Origin: Streptomyces rishiriensis
Lineage (GTDB): Bacteria > Actinomycetota > Actinomycetes > Streptomycetales > Streptomycetaceae
Direction of reading: 5' to 3'
Assembly (NCBI RefSeq): GCF_003112535.1
Contig: NZ_BEWA01000006.1
Span: 62,001 to 126,000, forward strand
DNA: 64,000 nt
Of the stretch, positions 10,127 through 23,432 are shown in pieces (position 1 is the stretch's first letter; every line of letters starts with the position of its first letter). Made by a program: the position numbers and the translations under genes. Below the pieces are notes generated by a model, which had not been told where the DNA came from, did not search any database, and saw nothing but the letters and a program-made list of their open reading frames with translations.

Positions 10127-10239
10127 TGCCCGGAGGACGTGGACGGACGGCGGGACCGGCCGGAAGAGTGCCCGGCCCGCCGGACCGGTCACCCTCCGGC
10201 CTCACGACTCCGGCCCGCGACCTCGATCGGCTGTCTGCC

Positions 10240-11727
10240 TCAAGAAGCGGTGCACGTCTTCCCGTTGAGGGTGAAGGCGTAGGGTGCCGAATTCTTCTTC
10301 TGCCAGGAGGCGAGGAACCCGAAGGTGAGGGTGCCGTTCGCGGAGACGGTCCGGTTGTAGTCGGCTGCGGTCGCGGTGACGCGAGGGCCGTTCTGGGCCA
10401 GGCTCGCGTCCCACATCTGGTCCACCCGCTGGCCGTCGCGGAAGGACCAGGCCACGCGCCAGGAGTCGAGGGCATCGGCGGTCGTGACGGTGACGGTGGC
10501 CTGGAAGCCGTCCGGCCACTGGTTGACCAGGTCGTAGCGGACCTCGCAGGCCGCCTCGGTCTCGCTGCCCCCCGCGCCCGCGGTGGACGAGGAGGTCCCC
10601 TGGGGCTCGGGGTCGGGCTTGCTCGCGGTGCCGGCGCCGTCCGCCGAGGGGGTGCCGTCGGCGGACGGCGCCGGGCCGGACGAGGACGGCGCGGCGGAGG
10701 TGGCCGGCACGGCGGACGGCAGGGCGGAGCCCGGCCCTGCCACCGGACTGCTGTCCGTGGGACCGCTCTTGGCGAGGGTGTCGCCCCCGCTGCCGCCGGG
10801 CATCATCGAGACGGCGAGCGCCAGTCCGGAGACGAGGACGGCGGCGGTGAGCAGTGCGTTGCGCCGTACGCGCGCCTTGCTCGCGGCAGCGCGTTGGGCC
10901 GCGCCCTCCGGGTCCGAGGTGTCGGGGCGTCCGGGGCCGAGTCGCACCTCGGCGGCGCGGCGGCGGCGCTCCAGATAGGCGAGGCCGCCCCAGCCGATCA
11001 CGCCCTGGGCGAGGGCTGCGGGCAGCCCGCCTCCGTGCAGGCGCAGACAGGCAGCCGCCTCCGCGCACTCCACGCAGGTGGCGAGGTGCCGGGAGAGGTC
11101 CGCCGGGGTGTCGGCTGCGGGCGAGCGGGTGACGGCGTCCAGCAGCCGAACGTAACTGCGGCACTCCGCGTCCATCGGCGTGTCGAGATGGTTACGGTGA
11201 CAGCGGTCTCGAAACAGGCCGCGGACTTCGTTGAGCTCTTCCACGGCGGCCAGCGGGTCCAGGCCCTGGCGGCGGATGACGGCGTGCAGCGGCAGCGCCT
11301 CGACCTCCGCCAGCCACAGCAGGGCGGCGTCCGGTTCCTGCATGTCGCGCAGGCCGCGCAGGGCGATGGGACGGCTCAGGGGCGGTCCGACATAGCGTGC
11401 GGCCTTGCCTGAGTTCAGCCACAGGCGCAGGTCGGGGTCGAGTTTGTGACCTTGGCCCTGGGCCTCCCAGGCAGCCGCCGTGGTGCGTACGGCGGTCAGC
11501 AACAGGGGGATCCGGGGCAGCCGGGACGAACGGCGGCCGGCGCCGCGTGCGGTGCTGTCCTCGGCAGCGCGGGCCTCGCGTATGCCGAGCGCGAACGCCT
11601 CTCGGGCCAGCTGGTTCGCCGCGGTCGAGCCGGACGTGCACAGGTCCGCGTACGACAGGACGGCGTCCCAGCACTCGGAGAACAGCGCGGCCTCGGCGGC
11701 GTCCTTCGGGGTCGGCAGGTCGGGCAT
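10240..11727 (-). CDS. Membrane protein with sigma-like N-terminus, zinc-finger-like motif and extracellular CBM2 domain
   Basis: A 495-residue protein with unusual architecture. Residues ~10-55 resemble a sigma-70 region 2 fragment (SECWDAVLSYADLC). A further cytosolic region of unknown fold follows. HLATCVECAEAAACL (about residue 218) matches the H-x3-C-x2-C signature of zinc-binding anti-sigma factors. One membrane segment is at ~290-310 (NALLTAAVLVSGLALAVSMM), then a Ser/Pro/Gly linker, then a C-terminal CBM2 carbohydrate-binding domain (~390-495) with a Cys near each end. By analogy with clostridial RsgI proteins it may sense polysaccharide outside and signal to transcription inside; that is inference. 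Start ATG 11727. No partner sigma gene is adjacent. Confidence 0.75.
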   Translation of the reverse strand: MPDLPTPKDAAEAALFSECWDAVLSYADLCTSGSTAANQLAREAFALGIREARAAEDSTARGAGRRSSRLPRIPLLLTAVRTTAAAWEAQGQGHKLDPDLRLWLNSGKAARYVGPPLSRPIALRGLRDMQEPDAALLWLAEVEALPLHAVIRRQGLDPLAAVEELNEVRGLFRDRCHRNHLDTPMDAECRSYVRLLDAVTRSPAADTPADLSRHLATCVECAEAAACLRLHGGGLPAALAQGVIGWGGLAYLERRRRAAEVRLGPGRPDTSDPEGAAQRAAASKARVRRNALLTAAVLVSGLALAVSMMPGGSGGDTLAKSGPTDSSPVAGPGSALPSAVPATSAAPSSSGPAPSADGTPSADGAGTASKPDPEPQGTSSSTAGAGGSETEAACEVRYDLVNQWPDGFQATVTVTTADALDSWRVAWSFRDGQRVDQMWDASLAQNGPRVTATAADYNRTVSANGTLTFGFLASWQKKNSAPYAFTLNGKTCTAS

Positions 11728-12097
11728 GGGTCTCCTGCATCCACAAGCGAGGTCAACTCACCATGACGGCTTTGGAGTTGGGGGGAACCTCGCGGCAGGG
11801 GCAGAGCTTTTCACGTTTCCCGCACAACTGACAAGCGCCCTGTTCAGATGTCATGTCAGGACAGCAGGACAGGACGACCGAAGGCGACCGCGCCCGCCGC
11901 TCCGAGCTGTTGTACGGAAGCGGACCGCTTCGCGTTCAACGCCGGCACCGACTTTCGAGACCGGTTTCACCGATGTTCCGCACAAGACCACCTCGAGCGA
12001 AATATTTCGAACGGACCGTTTCGAACGGACTGTCTCGACTCGCGGCACCCGCCCCCGGGTTGCTTCGAAACCGGTTCCACGACCATACGTCCGGGGA
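11728..12097. other. Intergenic region between two minus-strand genes
   Basis: This 370-bp gap carries the promoter of the CBM2 gene at its low-coordinate end. It has several A/T-containing half-palindromes, including AACCGGTT at 12069-12076 within GAAACCGGTTCC, and TTCGAACGGACCGTTTCG around 12006. No gene was found. Confidence 0.5.
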
Positions 12098-13417
12098 CTA
12101 TACGGTCGCCGCGTCCTGCGCCGGAAGGCTGTCCATGAAAGAGCTCACCGAGAAGACCGCGCGGCCGGGTCCGGGCGGGCCGTAACCGGGCGGCGAGGAG
12201 AGGCCGAACTCGTCCATGGTGGCGCGGTAGGCCTGCAGCAGCCGGATGTGGTACTCCAGCGGCGCGCCCTGAGGATTGGCCTTGCCGAGCGGGGTCGTGG
12301 GCTCCGGGCACCAGGTGGTGAAGCGGGGCGTGATGCCGTGCGACATGAAGAAGCGCAGGCCCTCCGTGGTGGAGGCGATGGCCTCGTCGACGGTCCCGAA
12401 TCCGAAGGGCTCGGCCATCTCGACCCCGGCGACGAAGTTGGGGATGACGTTGCGGGCGCCGAAGATCTCCGCCGAGTCGAGGATCCTCTTGTGCCACTCG
12501 TCGCGGCCGACGTAACGCTCCTTGCCCGGGCAGTACAGCTCGAACAGCCTGCGGTCCCAGACCTCGTAGTTGGGGTGGTAGATCTGCACCCCGTAGTCCT
12601 TGAAGCGCTGCACGTCGTCGCGAGGCAGCGCCTGGGCCACGACCTTGCCGATCCAGCGGCCCGGGAACCGCTCCTCAATGGCCTTGGCGTAGTGGCCGTA
12701 GAAGTCGGCCTCGTCGCGGCCCGCGACGGTCTTCGTGATCGCGCCGCCGGTGAGCGTGTAGGCGGTGGACGCCTTCTGGGTGTCGTAGCGGTCGATGATC
12801 TCCAGGGCTTCGAGGACCTCCTCCACGTCCTTGACACCCGTGTAAGGCCGCCCGGCCGCCTTGTGCTGGCGCCAGTTGTGGTTGATGTCGCAGTACTGGC
12901 ACTCCTCCTTGGCGCCGAAGTACTGACACACCCGGAAAACGGTCAGGTAAATCAGGTAACCCCACTGGATGGTGGGGGCGACCTCCATGACGGACTTCCC
13001 GTTGGAGAGCTTGTGCCGGTAGTACTCGGGCATCGGCGGCACTCCGACGTCGGCGATGCGCGCTCCGTCGAGGTACAGGCCGAGCAGGCCCTCGTCGTCG
13101 GCTGCCACGCGATACGGCGAGGCGGGGTTCACCCGGACCGAGACGACCGTGCGCCGCAGGTCGTAAGGGCCACCCGTGAGGATGATCTCCTCAGGCGGAC
13201 GGCGCAGCGCGGCCTCGCCGAGCTCGGGCAGGGTGCCGTGGTCGAAGGAGAAGATGAAGTACGACTTCGGTTTGACCTCTCCCGACTCGTTGTCGCTGAG
13301 GGCCGAGGCGTCGAAGGCCACGCCTCCACGCAGCAGGTCCTCCTTGATGACGGCCTCCCGCGGCACATGCGGAAACCGCTCCATCAGATCCTCGACCAGC
13401 GCGGTACGGCTGTCCAT
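12098..13417 (-). CDS. Radical SAM protein with CX8CX2C cluster motif
   Basis: A 439-residue cytosolic protein. The iron-sulfur motif is C164-x8-C173-x2-C176 (RVCQYFGAKEECQYCDIN), a wider first spacing than the canonical CX3CX2C. YTLTGGAI (after ~215) resembles the GGE-type SAM-binding strand. The ~160-residue N-terminal extension includes SFDHGTLPELGEAA and does not look like a known accessory domain. The reaction is unknown. Start ATG 13417. It diverges from alditol oxidase 149 bp away; there is no precursor peptide gene or transporter nearby to suggest RiPP maturation. Confidence 0.8.
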   Translation of the reverse strand: MDSRTALVEDLMERFPHVPREAVIKEDLLRGGVAFDASALSDNESGEVKPKSYFIFSFDHGTLPELGEAALRRPPEEIILTGGPYDLRRTVVSVRVNPASPYRVAADDEGLLGLYLDGARIADVGVPPMPEYYRHKLSNGKSVMEVAPTIQWGYLIYLTVFRVCQYFGAKEECQYCDINHNWRQHKAAGRPYTGVKDVEEVLEALEIIDRYDTQKASTAYTLTGGAITKTVAGRDEADFYGHYAKAIEERFPGRWIGKVVAQALPRDDVQRFKDYGVQIYHPNYEVWDRRLFELYCPGKERYVGRDEWHKRILDSAEIFGARNVIPNFVAGVEMAEPFGFGTVDEAIASTTEGLRFFMSHGITPRFTTWCPEPTTPLGKANPQGAPLEYHIRLLQAYRATMDEFGLSSPPGYGPPGPGRAVFSVSSFMDSLPAQDAATV

Positions 13418-13512
13418 CCGACTCTCCTCCCGGCTCAGGCGTACGACTCCTCACGGTATGCCCCTGCCTGCGCGAAGGCGGGGGCGGGGGGCCTCGTGTT
13501 GCGGCAGGGTAG

Positions 13513-14811
<1,299 letters not shown>

Positions 14812-14961
14812 CGTCCGACCGGCTCGGGCGACTTTATAAAGCCCCTTTCCTAATCCCTTGTCGAACTCTGCGGCACGCCATAGCCTGACGCGGCGCCGGT
14901 GCCGTCGCAGTGCTGGCCCGCCCGGCATGCGAAGGGACGGCAGGATGAGGGGGCACGTTCC

Positions 14962-16215
14962 ATGAAGCGCGGCACGTCACGGGACATCCGCACCGCGAAC
15001 CGCTACGAGGTGCTGCGCCAGATCATCGCCGCGTCGCCCACCTCCCGGCAGGAGCTCGCGGCCGCGACCGGACTCTCGCTCGCCACCGTCGCCACCCTGG
15101 TGGGCGAGCTGCTCGACCTCCGCATGATCACGGAGGTCGGGTTCGAGGACTCGGCGGGCGGCCGCCCCCGGGGCCTCGTGGCCGTCAACGCGTCGGGGGG
15201 CGCGTTGATCGGCGTGGACATCGCCGAGACGTACGTCCATGTCGAGCTGTTCGATCTCGCGCTGAACGTGCTGGCGCGCGCCGAGGAGAACATGCGGCCC
15301 GGCGAGAGCCGTCCGCAGCAGGTGGTGAGCCATGTCGCCACGGCCGCCGGTTCGGTGGTCGCACAGGCCGGCGTCGAGGCGGCTCGGGTGCTCGGCGTCG
15401 GGGTGAGCGTGCCCGGTCAGGTGGACCGCGCGACGGGAATCTCCGAGTACGCGCCCAACTGGGACTGGCACGACGTGCCGTTGCTCGATCTCCTCTCCGA
15501 ACACATCGCGTATCCGCTGTACTTGGACAATCCGCTGCGGGCCGGCGCGGTCGCCGAGCTGTGGTTCGGGGCGGCGCGCGGGCACGGGGACGCCGTGGTG
15601 GTCAACCTCGGGACCGGCGTCGGCGCCGGTCTGGTGCTCGGTGGCGGACTGCACCGAGGGGTGAGCAACAGCGCGGGCGAATGGGGGCACACCACCCTCG
15701 TGCTGGACGGCCGGCTGTGCCGCTGCGGCAACCACGGCTGCGTCGAGGCGTACGTCGGCGCGCCCGGCATCATGCAGAATCTCAGTGAACTCTTCCCGCA
15801 CAGCCCGCTGTTGCATCCCGACGACCAGACCGCCACCATCGACGCGCTGGCGATCGCGGTCGCGGCGAACGAGCCGACGGCCGTCCAGGTCGTCCGCGAG
15901 ACGGCACGTTATCTCGGTGCGGGCATCGCCAACCTCATCAACGTGCTCAATCCCGAGGTGGTCGTGTTGAGCAGCTGGGTCGCCGCCCGGCTCGGCGAGC
16001 CTCTCCTCAAGGAGGTGCGCGAGGCGGTGGCGCGGCATGCGCTGAAGCGGCCGCTGGCGGCCAACCGGATCGTCATCAGCCCGATTCCGACCGACCCGGC
16101 CTGTCTCGGCGCGGCGACGTTCGCGCTGGAGGGGGCGCTGCAGTCCGTCGGCCAGCGAAACGTCAGACGCATCGCTTCCGCGGGGGCGCGCAGCCGTACG
16201 GCACCGTCCGGATGA
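14962..16215 (+). CDS. ROK family transcriptional regulator
   Basis: A 417-residue sugar-responsive regulator. An N-terminal winged HTH (residues ~10-70: SRQELAAATGLSLATVATLVGELL) precedes a ROK domain with the ATP/sugar-binding segment VVVNLGTGVGAGLVLGGGL and the zinc motif CRCGNHGCVEAY. The ATG at 14962 has a GAGGGGG site upstream (14946-14952). It lies between aldO and the sugar ABC operon starting at 16920, which makes it a candidate local repressor of that operon. An A/T-rich TTTATAAAG at 14833-14841 may belong to its promoter. Confidence 0.9.
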   Translation: MKRGTSRDIRTANRYEVLRQIIAASPTSRQELAAATGLSLATVATLVGELLDLRMITEVGFEDSAGGRPRGLVAVNASGGALIGVDIAETYVHVELFDLALNVLARAEENMRPGESRPQQVVSHVATAAGSVVAQAGVEAARVLGVGVSVPGQVDRATGISEYAPNWDWHDVPLLDLLSEHIAYPLYLDNPLRAGAVAELWFGAARGHGDAVVVNLGTGVGAGLVLGGGLHRGVSNSAGEWGHTTLVLDGRLCRCGNHGCVEAYVGAPGIMQNLSELFPHSPLLHPDDQTATIDALAIAVAANEPTAVQVVRETARYLGAGIANLINVLNPEVVVLSSWVAARLGEPLLKEVREAVARHALKRPLAANRIVISPIPTDPACLGAATFALEGALQSVGQRNVRRIASAGARSRTAPSG

Positions 16216-16382
16216 GCGGCCGTCCTGATGAGGCCGTGCACATGAGGCCGTGGTCATGAGCGGCCGTCCGCATGACAGCGCAGCCGGGACGGCCCGCGTG
16301 CTGTGCGTCCAGCGCACGCGGGCCGCGACGAACCACTCATGTGCGTGCACGTTCGCGTGTTCGTGCGCATGTGCGTGTTTCG

Positions 16383-16490
16383 GCGCAAGTGCGTGCTCGT
16401 GCGCAAGTGCGTGCTCGTGCGCAAGTGCGTGCTCGTGCGCAAGTGCGTGCTCGTGCGCAAGTGCGTGCTCGTGCGCAAGTGCGTGCTCGT
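16383..16490. repeat. Six perfect 18-bp tandem repeats
   Basis: Six identical copies of GCGCAAGTGCGTGCTCGT at 16383, 16401, 16419, 16437, 16455 and 16473, flanked by degenerate partial copies. Perfect identity suggests recent expansion. Confidence 0.95.
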
Positions 16491-16659
16491 GCGCGTGGAA
16501 GGCGGCCGTGAGGCTCGGCCGTCGGCCCAGCCGGGTGCATCGCCCTCCCGACGGCCGGAGGAGTCGGCGGTGACCCGCAGCGGGAGGCAGCACGGACTCG
16601 AAGGGTCCCATGAGGCCCCGGCCGGGCGGTAGTTCGCCCGAGGGTCTCCCACTTGGACC

Positions 16660-16692
16660 GAGGGCCGCCGGCCCCTGACGCCGGCGGCCCTC
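16660..16692. terminator. Terminator-like hairpin
   Basis: A perfect 13-bp stem, GAGGGCCGCCGGC / GCCGGCGGCCCTC, with the 7-nt loop CCCTGAC. It has no T-run but resembles the U-less hairpin terminators of streptomycetes. It would separate the ROK gene and repeats from the ABC operon. Confidence 0.7.
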
Positions 16693-16919
16693 ATCTCCCC
16701 TTCCTCACATCCGAGTCGCACCTTGCGCGATTCCTTCACAACACACGCCCAGAACACGTCCGTTCGCCATGCCGAACCGATCACAACGCTTCGAACAGAC
16801 TTCGTCCAACCCCTTGCCGAAGCCTTAGCCGAAGGTTAACGTCCCGCTCCGCAGCGTCATTTGAGCCACCGGCACCGAAGCCGCCGAGCCGCAGCCGTAC
16901 TCGAGACAAGGACGTCACC

Positions 16920-18185
16920 ATGTCGGCAATGAGCAACAGCAACTGGTCCCGCCGATCCCTCTTCCGGGCGGCGGCGGGCATGGCCGCGGCCGGCACGCTC
17001 GCCGCATGCGGCAGCAACAACGGCAGGAGCGGCGGATCGGGTTCGGGCGTCGACCTGACGCAGTTCTTCCACGCGTACGGAGAGCCGGGCACCGAGCAGG
17101 CGATCAAGAAGTACGCCAAGGCCTACGACAAGGCCAACGTGACCACGCAGTGGATCACCAGCGCCGACTTCGAGAGCAAGCTCTTCGCCACCCTGCTCAC
17201 CAAGAGCGCGCCCGACCTGTTCGAGTTCCACCCGCAGATTCAGATGATCAGGAGCGGTCAGGTGGCGGACCTGACCGACATCGTCGAGCCGGTCAAGAGC
17301 GACTTCAACCCGGCCGACATCAAGTCGCACACGGTCGACGGCAAGATATACGGCGTCCGCATGATCGACGATCCGCAGTTCTTCTTCTACCGCAAGTCGA
17401 TGCTGGAGAAGGCCAAGGTCCAGGTCCCCACGACGCTCGACGAGTTGATGGAGGCGGCCGCCAAGCTCACCACCGGCAAGGTCAAGGGCCTGTACATGGG
17501 CGACGACCTGCACAGCGTCATCAACCCGATGATCTGGTCGGCGGGCGCCGACACCCTCGACGAGAAGAACCAGATCGCCTATCACACCCCAGGCGTCATC
17601 GAGGGCATCAAGAAGATGCGCAAGCTGTTCACCAGCGGCCACCTCCTTCTCGGCGCGCCGACCGCGTCCTGGGACCCCTCCTCCCTCAACCAGGGCCTGT
17701 GCGCCATCCAGTTCTGCGGGATGTGGGCGATGCCGGGCATCCAGAAGGCGCTCGGCGACGACTGGGGCGTCTTCCCCTTCCCCAAGACCGTCGACTCCGG
17801 CAAGCAGTCGGTCTACAACGGCGGCTGGTCGATGTTCGTCAACGCCAAGGGCAAGAACGTCGAGGCCGCCAAGGAGTACGTCAAGTGGCTGTGGATCGAC
17901 CAGAAGAAGTACCAGGAGGAGTGGGCCACCTCCTTCGGCTTCCACATTCCGCCGCGGACCTCGATCGCTCAGACCGCCACCAAGCTCAAGTCGGGCAACG
18001 CCGCTGAGGGCGTCAAGCTGTTCAACGAGTTCGGGCACTTCGACAACATCGGCTGGACCCAGGCCATGATCACCTCGCTCGAGGACGTCTTCGCCAACGC
18101 GGTCCGCAAGGACATGGACCCGGAGGCCGCGCTGGACAAGGCCGACACGGCCGTCAACCGCGAACTCAAGAAGCTGTTCGGATAG
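16920..18185 (+). CDS. Sugar ABC transporter substrate-binding lipoprotein
   Basis: A 421-residue extracellular solute-binding protein of the family-1 type. The signal peptide has a twin-arginine start (SRRSLFRAAAG) and a lipobox (TLAAC, Cys near residue 24). The mature part reads as a periplasmic-binding fold with family landmarks (PDLFEFHPQ; WSAGADTLDE; NGGWSMFVN). Start is the ATG at 16920; the frame is open further upstream, but that part lacks coding character and would bury the signal peptide. It heads an operon with two permeases and a GH2 galactosidase, so a galactoside is a plausible ligand. No ATPase gene is present; MsiK-type sharing, usual in Streptomyces, is likely. Confidence 0.9.
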   Translation: MSAMSNSNWSRRSLFRAAAGMAAAGTLAACGSNNGRSGGSGSGVDLTQFFHAYGEPGTEQAIKKYAKAYDKANVTTQWITSADFESKLFATLLTKSAPDLFEFHPQIQMIRSGQVADLTDIVEPVKSDFNPADIKSHTVDGKIYGVRMIDDPQFFFYRKSMLEKAKVQVPTTLDELMEAAAKLTTGKVKGLYMGDDLHSVINPMIWSAGADTLDEKNQIAYHTPGVIEGIKKMRKLFTSGHLLLGAPTASWDPSSLNQGLCAIQFCGMWAMPGIQKALGDDWGVFPFPKTVDSGKQSVYNGGWSMFVNAKGKNVEAAKEYVKWLWIDQKKYQEEWATSFGFHIPPRTSIAQTATKLKSGNAAEGVKLFNEFGHFDNIGWTQAMITSLEDVFANAVRKDMDPEAALDKADTAVNRELKKLFG

Positions 18186-18205
18186 GCCGCGGGACGGACC
18201 TCGAC

Positions 18206-19171
18206 ATGTCGACGACCGAGACGCGCGACGTCGCGCGCCCCGCCCCGGCGAAGGCCTCACCGGCCAAGCCGCGGCGGGGACTGCGGGGCAGCCCCACCCT
18301 CAACTTCTGGCTCTTCACCGGGCCGTTCCTCATCGGCCTGGCGATCTTCGTCTACGCCCCGATCCTGTGGAGCATCTGGCTCAGCTTCTTCGAAGCCCGG
18401 TTCACCGTCACGCCCGACAAGTTCGTCGGCTTCGAGAACTACACGTACATGCTGACGAACGACGACTTCGTCGGCTCGCTCGGCACCTTCACCGCGTTCG
18501 CCGCGTTCATCGTGCCCACCACCTGGGCGCTTTCGCTGAGCCTGGCCCTGCTGGTGAACCGGCTGCGCTTCATGCGCGCCTTCTTCCGGTCGGTCTTCTT
18601 CCTGCCGACCGCGTGCAGCTATGTGGCCGCCTCGTTGATCTGGAAGATGTCCATCTTCAGCGGGGTCCGCTTCGGCATGATGAACACGGTCCTCGGCTGG
18701 TTCGGGATCGAGAACATCGCCTGGCTGGTCGACCCCAATCCGCCTTGGTACTGGGTCGTCATCGTCTCGGCCCGGCTGTGGCTGCAATCCGGTTTCTACA
18801 TGATCCTGTTTCTGGCGGCGTTGCAGAACATTCCGGGTGAGCTGTACGAGGCGGCCGCCATCGACGGTGCCAAGCCGGGCTGGCAGACGTTCCGTTACAT
18901 CACGTTGCCGCAGCTGCGCGCCACGTCCACCGCGGTGATCCTGCTGCTGCTCATCACCGCCTACCAGGCCTTCGACGAGTTCTACAACCTGCTGTCGAAG
19001 ACGACATGGGGCCGTCCGCCCCTGGTCGAGCTGTACTACAAGGCCCTGGGGGAGAGCCAGGACTACGGCGCCGGCAGCGCGGGCGCGGTGATCCTGACCG
19101 TGCTGATCTGCGCCGTGACCCTGCTCCAGGGCAAGTTCCTGGGCTTCGGAAGAGGGGAGGAGTCCAAGTGA
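18206..19171 (+). CDS. Sugar ABC transporter permease (MalF type)
   Basis: A 321-residue inner-membrane permease with six predicted helices, the first at ~residues 30-55. The EAA loop that docks the ATPase reads YEAAAIDGAKPGWQTFRYITLPQL. It starts at ATG 18206, 20 bp after the binding-protein gene. Its stop overlaps the next permease start. Confidence 0.92.
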   Translation: MSTTETRDVARPAPAKASPAKPRRGLRGSPTLNFWLFTGPFLIGLAIFVYAPILWSIWLSFFEARFTVTPDKFVGFENYTYMLTNDDFVGSLGTFTAFAAFIVPTTWALSLSLALLVNRLRFMRAFFRSVFFLPTACSYVAASLIWKMSIFSGVRFGMMNTVLGWFGIENIAWLVDPNPPWYWVVIVSARLWLQSGFYMILFLAALQNIPGELYEAAAIDGAKPGWQTFRYITLPQLRATSTAVILLLLITAYQAFDEFYNLLSKTTWGRPPLVELYYKALGESQDYGAGSAGAVILTVLICAVTLLQGKFLGFGRGEESK

Positions 19172-20067
19172 CCACCACGATGCCCGAGGTGCGGGAACCT
19201 GCTCCCCCGTCGTCAGACAGGGACCGCCGCCCCAAGCGCGGTGGCGGAGTGATGAGCTCCACCGGGCTCTACATCGCCACCGGGACCGCCGCCTTCCTCT
19301 TCCTGGTCCCGTTCTACCTGCTCGTCCGCAACGCCCTGTCCACCGACGCCGAGATCACGGGGGAGAACTGGAAGTTCTTCCCCACGCACCTGCAGTGGGG
19401 CAACGTCACCGAACTGTTCACCGACGAGACGGTGCCCTTCGCCCAGTCCCTGTGGAATTCTGCGGTCGTGGCCACCCTGCACACCATCGGCGTCCTCCTG
19501 GTGTGCTCCCTCGCCGGCTACGCCCTCGCCCGCATCCCGTACCGGCACGCCAACAAGGTCTTCTACGCCGTCCTGGGCACTCTGATGGTCCCGACGGCGG
19601 TCACCTTCGTCCCGAGCTTCGTCCTGGTGTCGTCACTCGGCTGGGTGGACACCTATCGGGGCCTGATCATCCCGGGACTGTTCAGCGGTTTCACGTGCTT
19701 TCTGTTCCGGCAGTACTTCCTGGGGTTCCCCAAGGAACTGGAGGAGGCGGCGCGGGTGGACGGACTGGGCTACTGGGGCGCGTACTGGCGCATCGTGGTG
19801 CCCAACTCGCTGAACTTCTTCGCGGCGATGGCGACCATCACGTTCATCAACGGCTGGAACTCCTTCCTGTGGCCGCTGGTCATCGGCCAGGACCCGGGCT
19901 CGTGGACCGTCCAGGTCGCGCTCTCCAACTACATGACCAACCAGACCGTGATCTTCCATCTGATCTTCATGGCCACGGCGTTTTCCATCCTGCCCCTGGT
20001 GTTCGTCTTCCTCTTCCTCCAGCGCTGGCTGGTCCAGGGGATCGCGCAGACCGGAATCAAGGGCTGA
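19168..20067 (+). CDS. Sugar ABC transporter permease (MalG type)
   Basis: A 299-residue second permease of the same importer. It starts at GTG 19168, overlapping the previous stop by 4 bp (GTGA), with AGAGGGGAGGAG just upstream. Six helices, with the EAA loop EEAARVDGLGYWGAYWRIVVPN and the closing QGIAQTGIKG typical of MalG-type subunits. Confidence 0.92.
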   Translation: MTTTMPEVREPAPPSSDRDRRPKRGGGVMSSTGLYIATGTAAFLFLVPFYLLVRNALSTDAEITGENWKFFPTHLQWGNVTELFTDETVPFAQSLWNSAVVATLHTIGVLLVCSLAGYALARIPYRHANKVFYAVLGTLMVPTAVTFVPSFVLVSSLGWVDTYRGLIIPGLFSGFTCFLFRQYFLGFPKELEEAARVDGLGYWGAYWRIVVPNSLNFFAAMATITFINGWNSFLWPLVIGQDPGSWTVQVALSNYMTNQTVIFHLIFMATAFSILPLVFVFLFLQRWLVQGIAQTGIKG

Positions 20068-23010
<2,943 letters not shown>

Positions 23011-23096
23011 GCAACCAGCCGAACGATGCCGTCCCCCGCCATGGTTCGGCCGGCACCGATCGGCCGGCATTGCTCCAGCGACGTGGCGCGAACGGT

Positions 23097-23131
23097 TCAA
23101 ATCAATCAACCAATCAATTAATCAACCATCT
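23097..23131. repeat. AT-rich AATCAAC/AATCAAT repeat patch
   Basis: Repeated AATCAAT, AACCAATC and AATTAATCAACC words run directly after lacZ, strikingly A/T-rich for this DNA. It marks the edge of a region holding two gene relics. Confidence 0.75.
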
Positions 23132-23217
23132 GATCGATATCCCGACTCGGTGATGACGTCTCCCGCGGCCGACCGGCTCTCCCGCTGGCCGGCCGCGCTT
23201 CACCGGAGGTCGAACGA

Positions 23218-23432
23218 GTGATCGGCAGCATCGAGGTGCGCGGCGTGCCCCGTACCTTCCCCACCACCGTCCGCCGGTCCGGCCCCGTCGGAGGCCCGCG
23301 TTCCCTGATGACCCGGAGCGGGTCGCCAAGCAGGCCGTCCGCGACATCACCTTCGACGTTGCCGCGGGCGAACTCCTCGCGCTGCTCGGGGCGAACGGCC
23401 GCGGCAAGTCGACCATCATCAGGATGCTGACC
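23218..23432 (+). pseudogene. Truncated, frameshifted ABC transporter ATPase relic
   Basis: From GTG 23218 the sequence reads IEVRGVPRTFPTTVRRSGPV, like the N-terminus of ABC-2-type ATPases. The homology then moves to another frame at ~23310 (DPERVAKQAVRDITFDVAAG) and reaches Walker A (LLGANGRGKSTIIRMLT) before breaking off at ~23430. About two thirds of an ATPase, including Walker B, is missing, and the frameshift disables the rest. It abuts a PEP-mutase relic in the opposite orientation. Confidence 0.8.

Larger units (their letters stand above)
16216..16919. other. Repeat-rich intergenic region upstream of the sugar ABC operon
   Basis: About 700 bp without a credible gene. In order it holds four degenerate 14-bp ATGAGGCCGT-type repeats (16212-16272), an 18-bp minisatellite (16383-16490), a strong hairpin (16660-16692) and the operon promoter region. 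ORFs across the minisatellite, such as the HEHALA-rich minus-strand frame, are repeat artefacts. Confidence 0.7.

Noticed and set aside
11901..12097. Possible ParB parS-like site among A/T-containing palindromes
   Set aside because: The words there (GAACGGACCGTTTC, GAAACCGGTTCC) do not match the GTTTCACGTGAAAC parS sequence.
16254..16784. Histidine-rich HEHALA or Thr/Arg repeat ORFs through the 18-bp minisatellite
   Set aside because: All frames across the array are open because of the repeat; no start signal, no family motifs and no coding bias outside the repeat.
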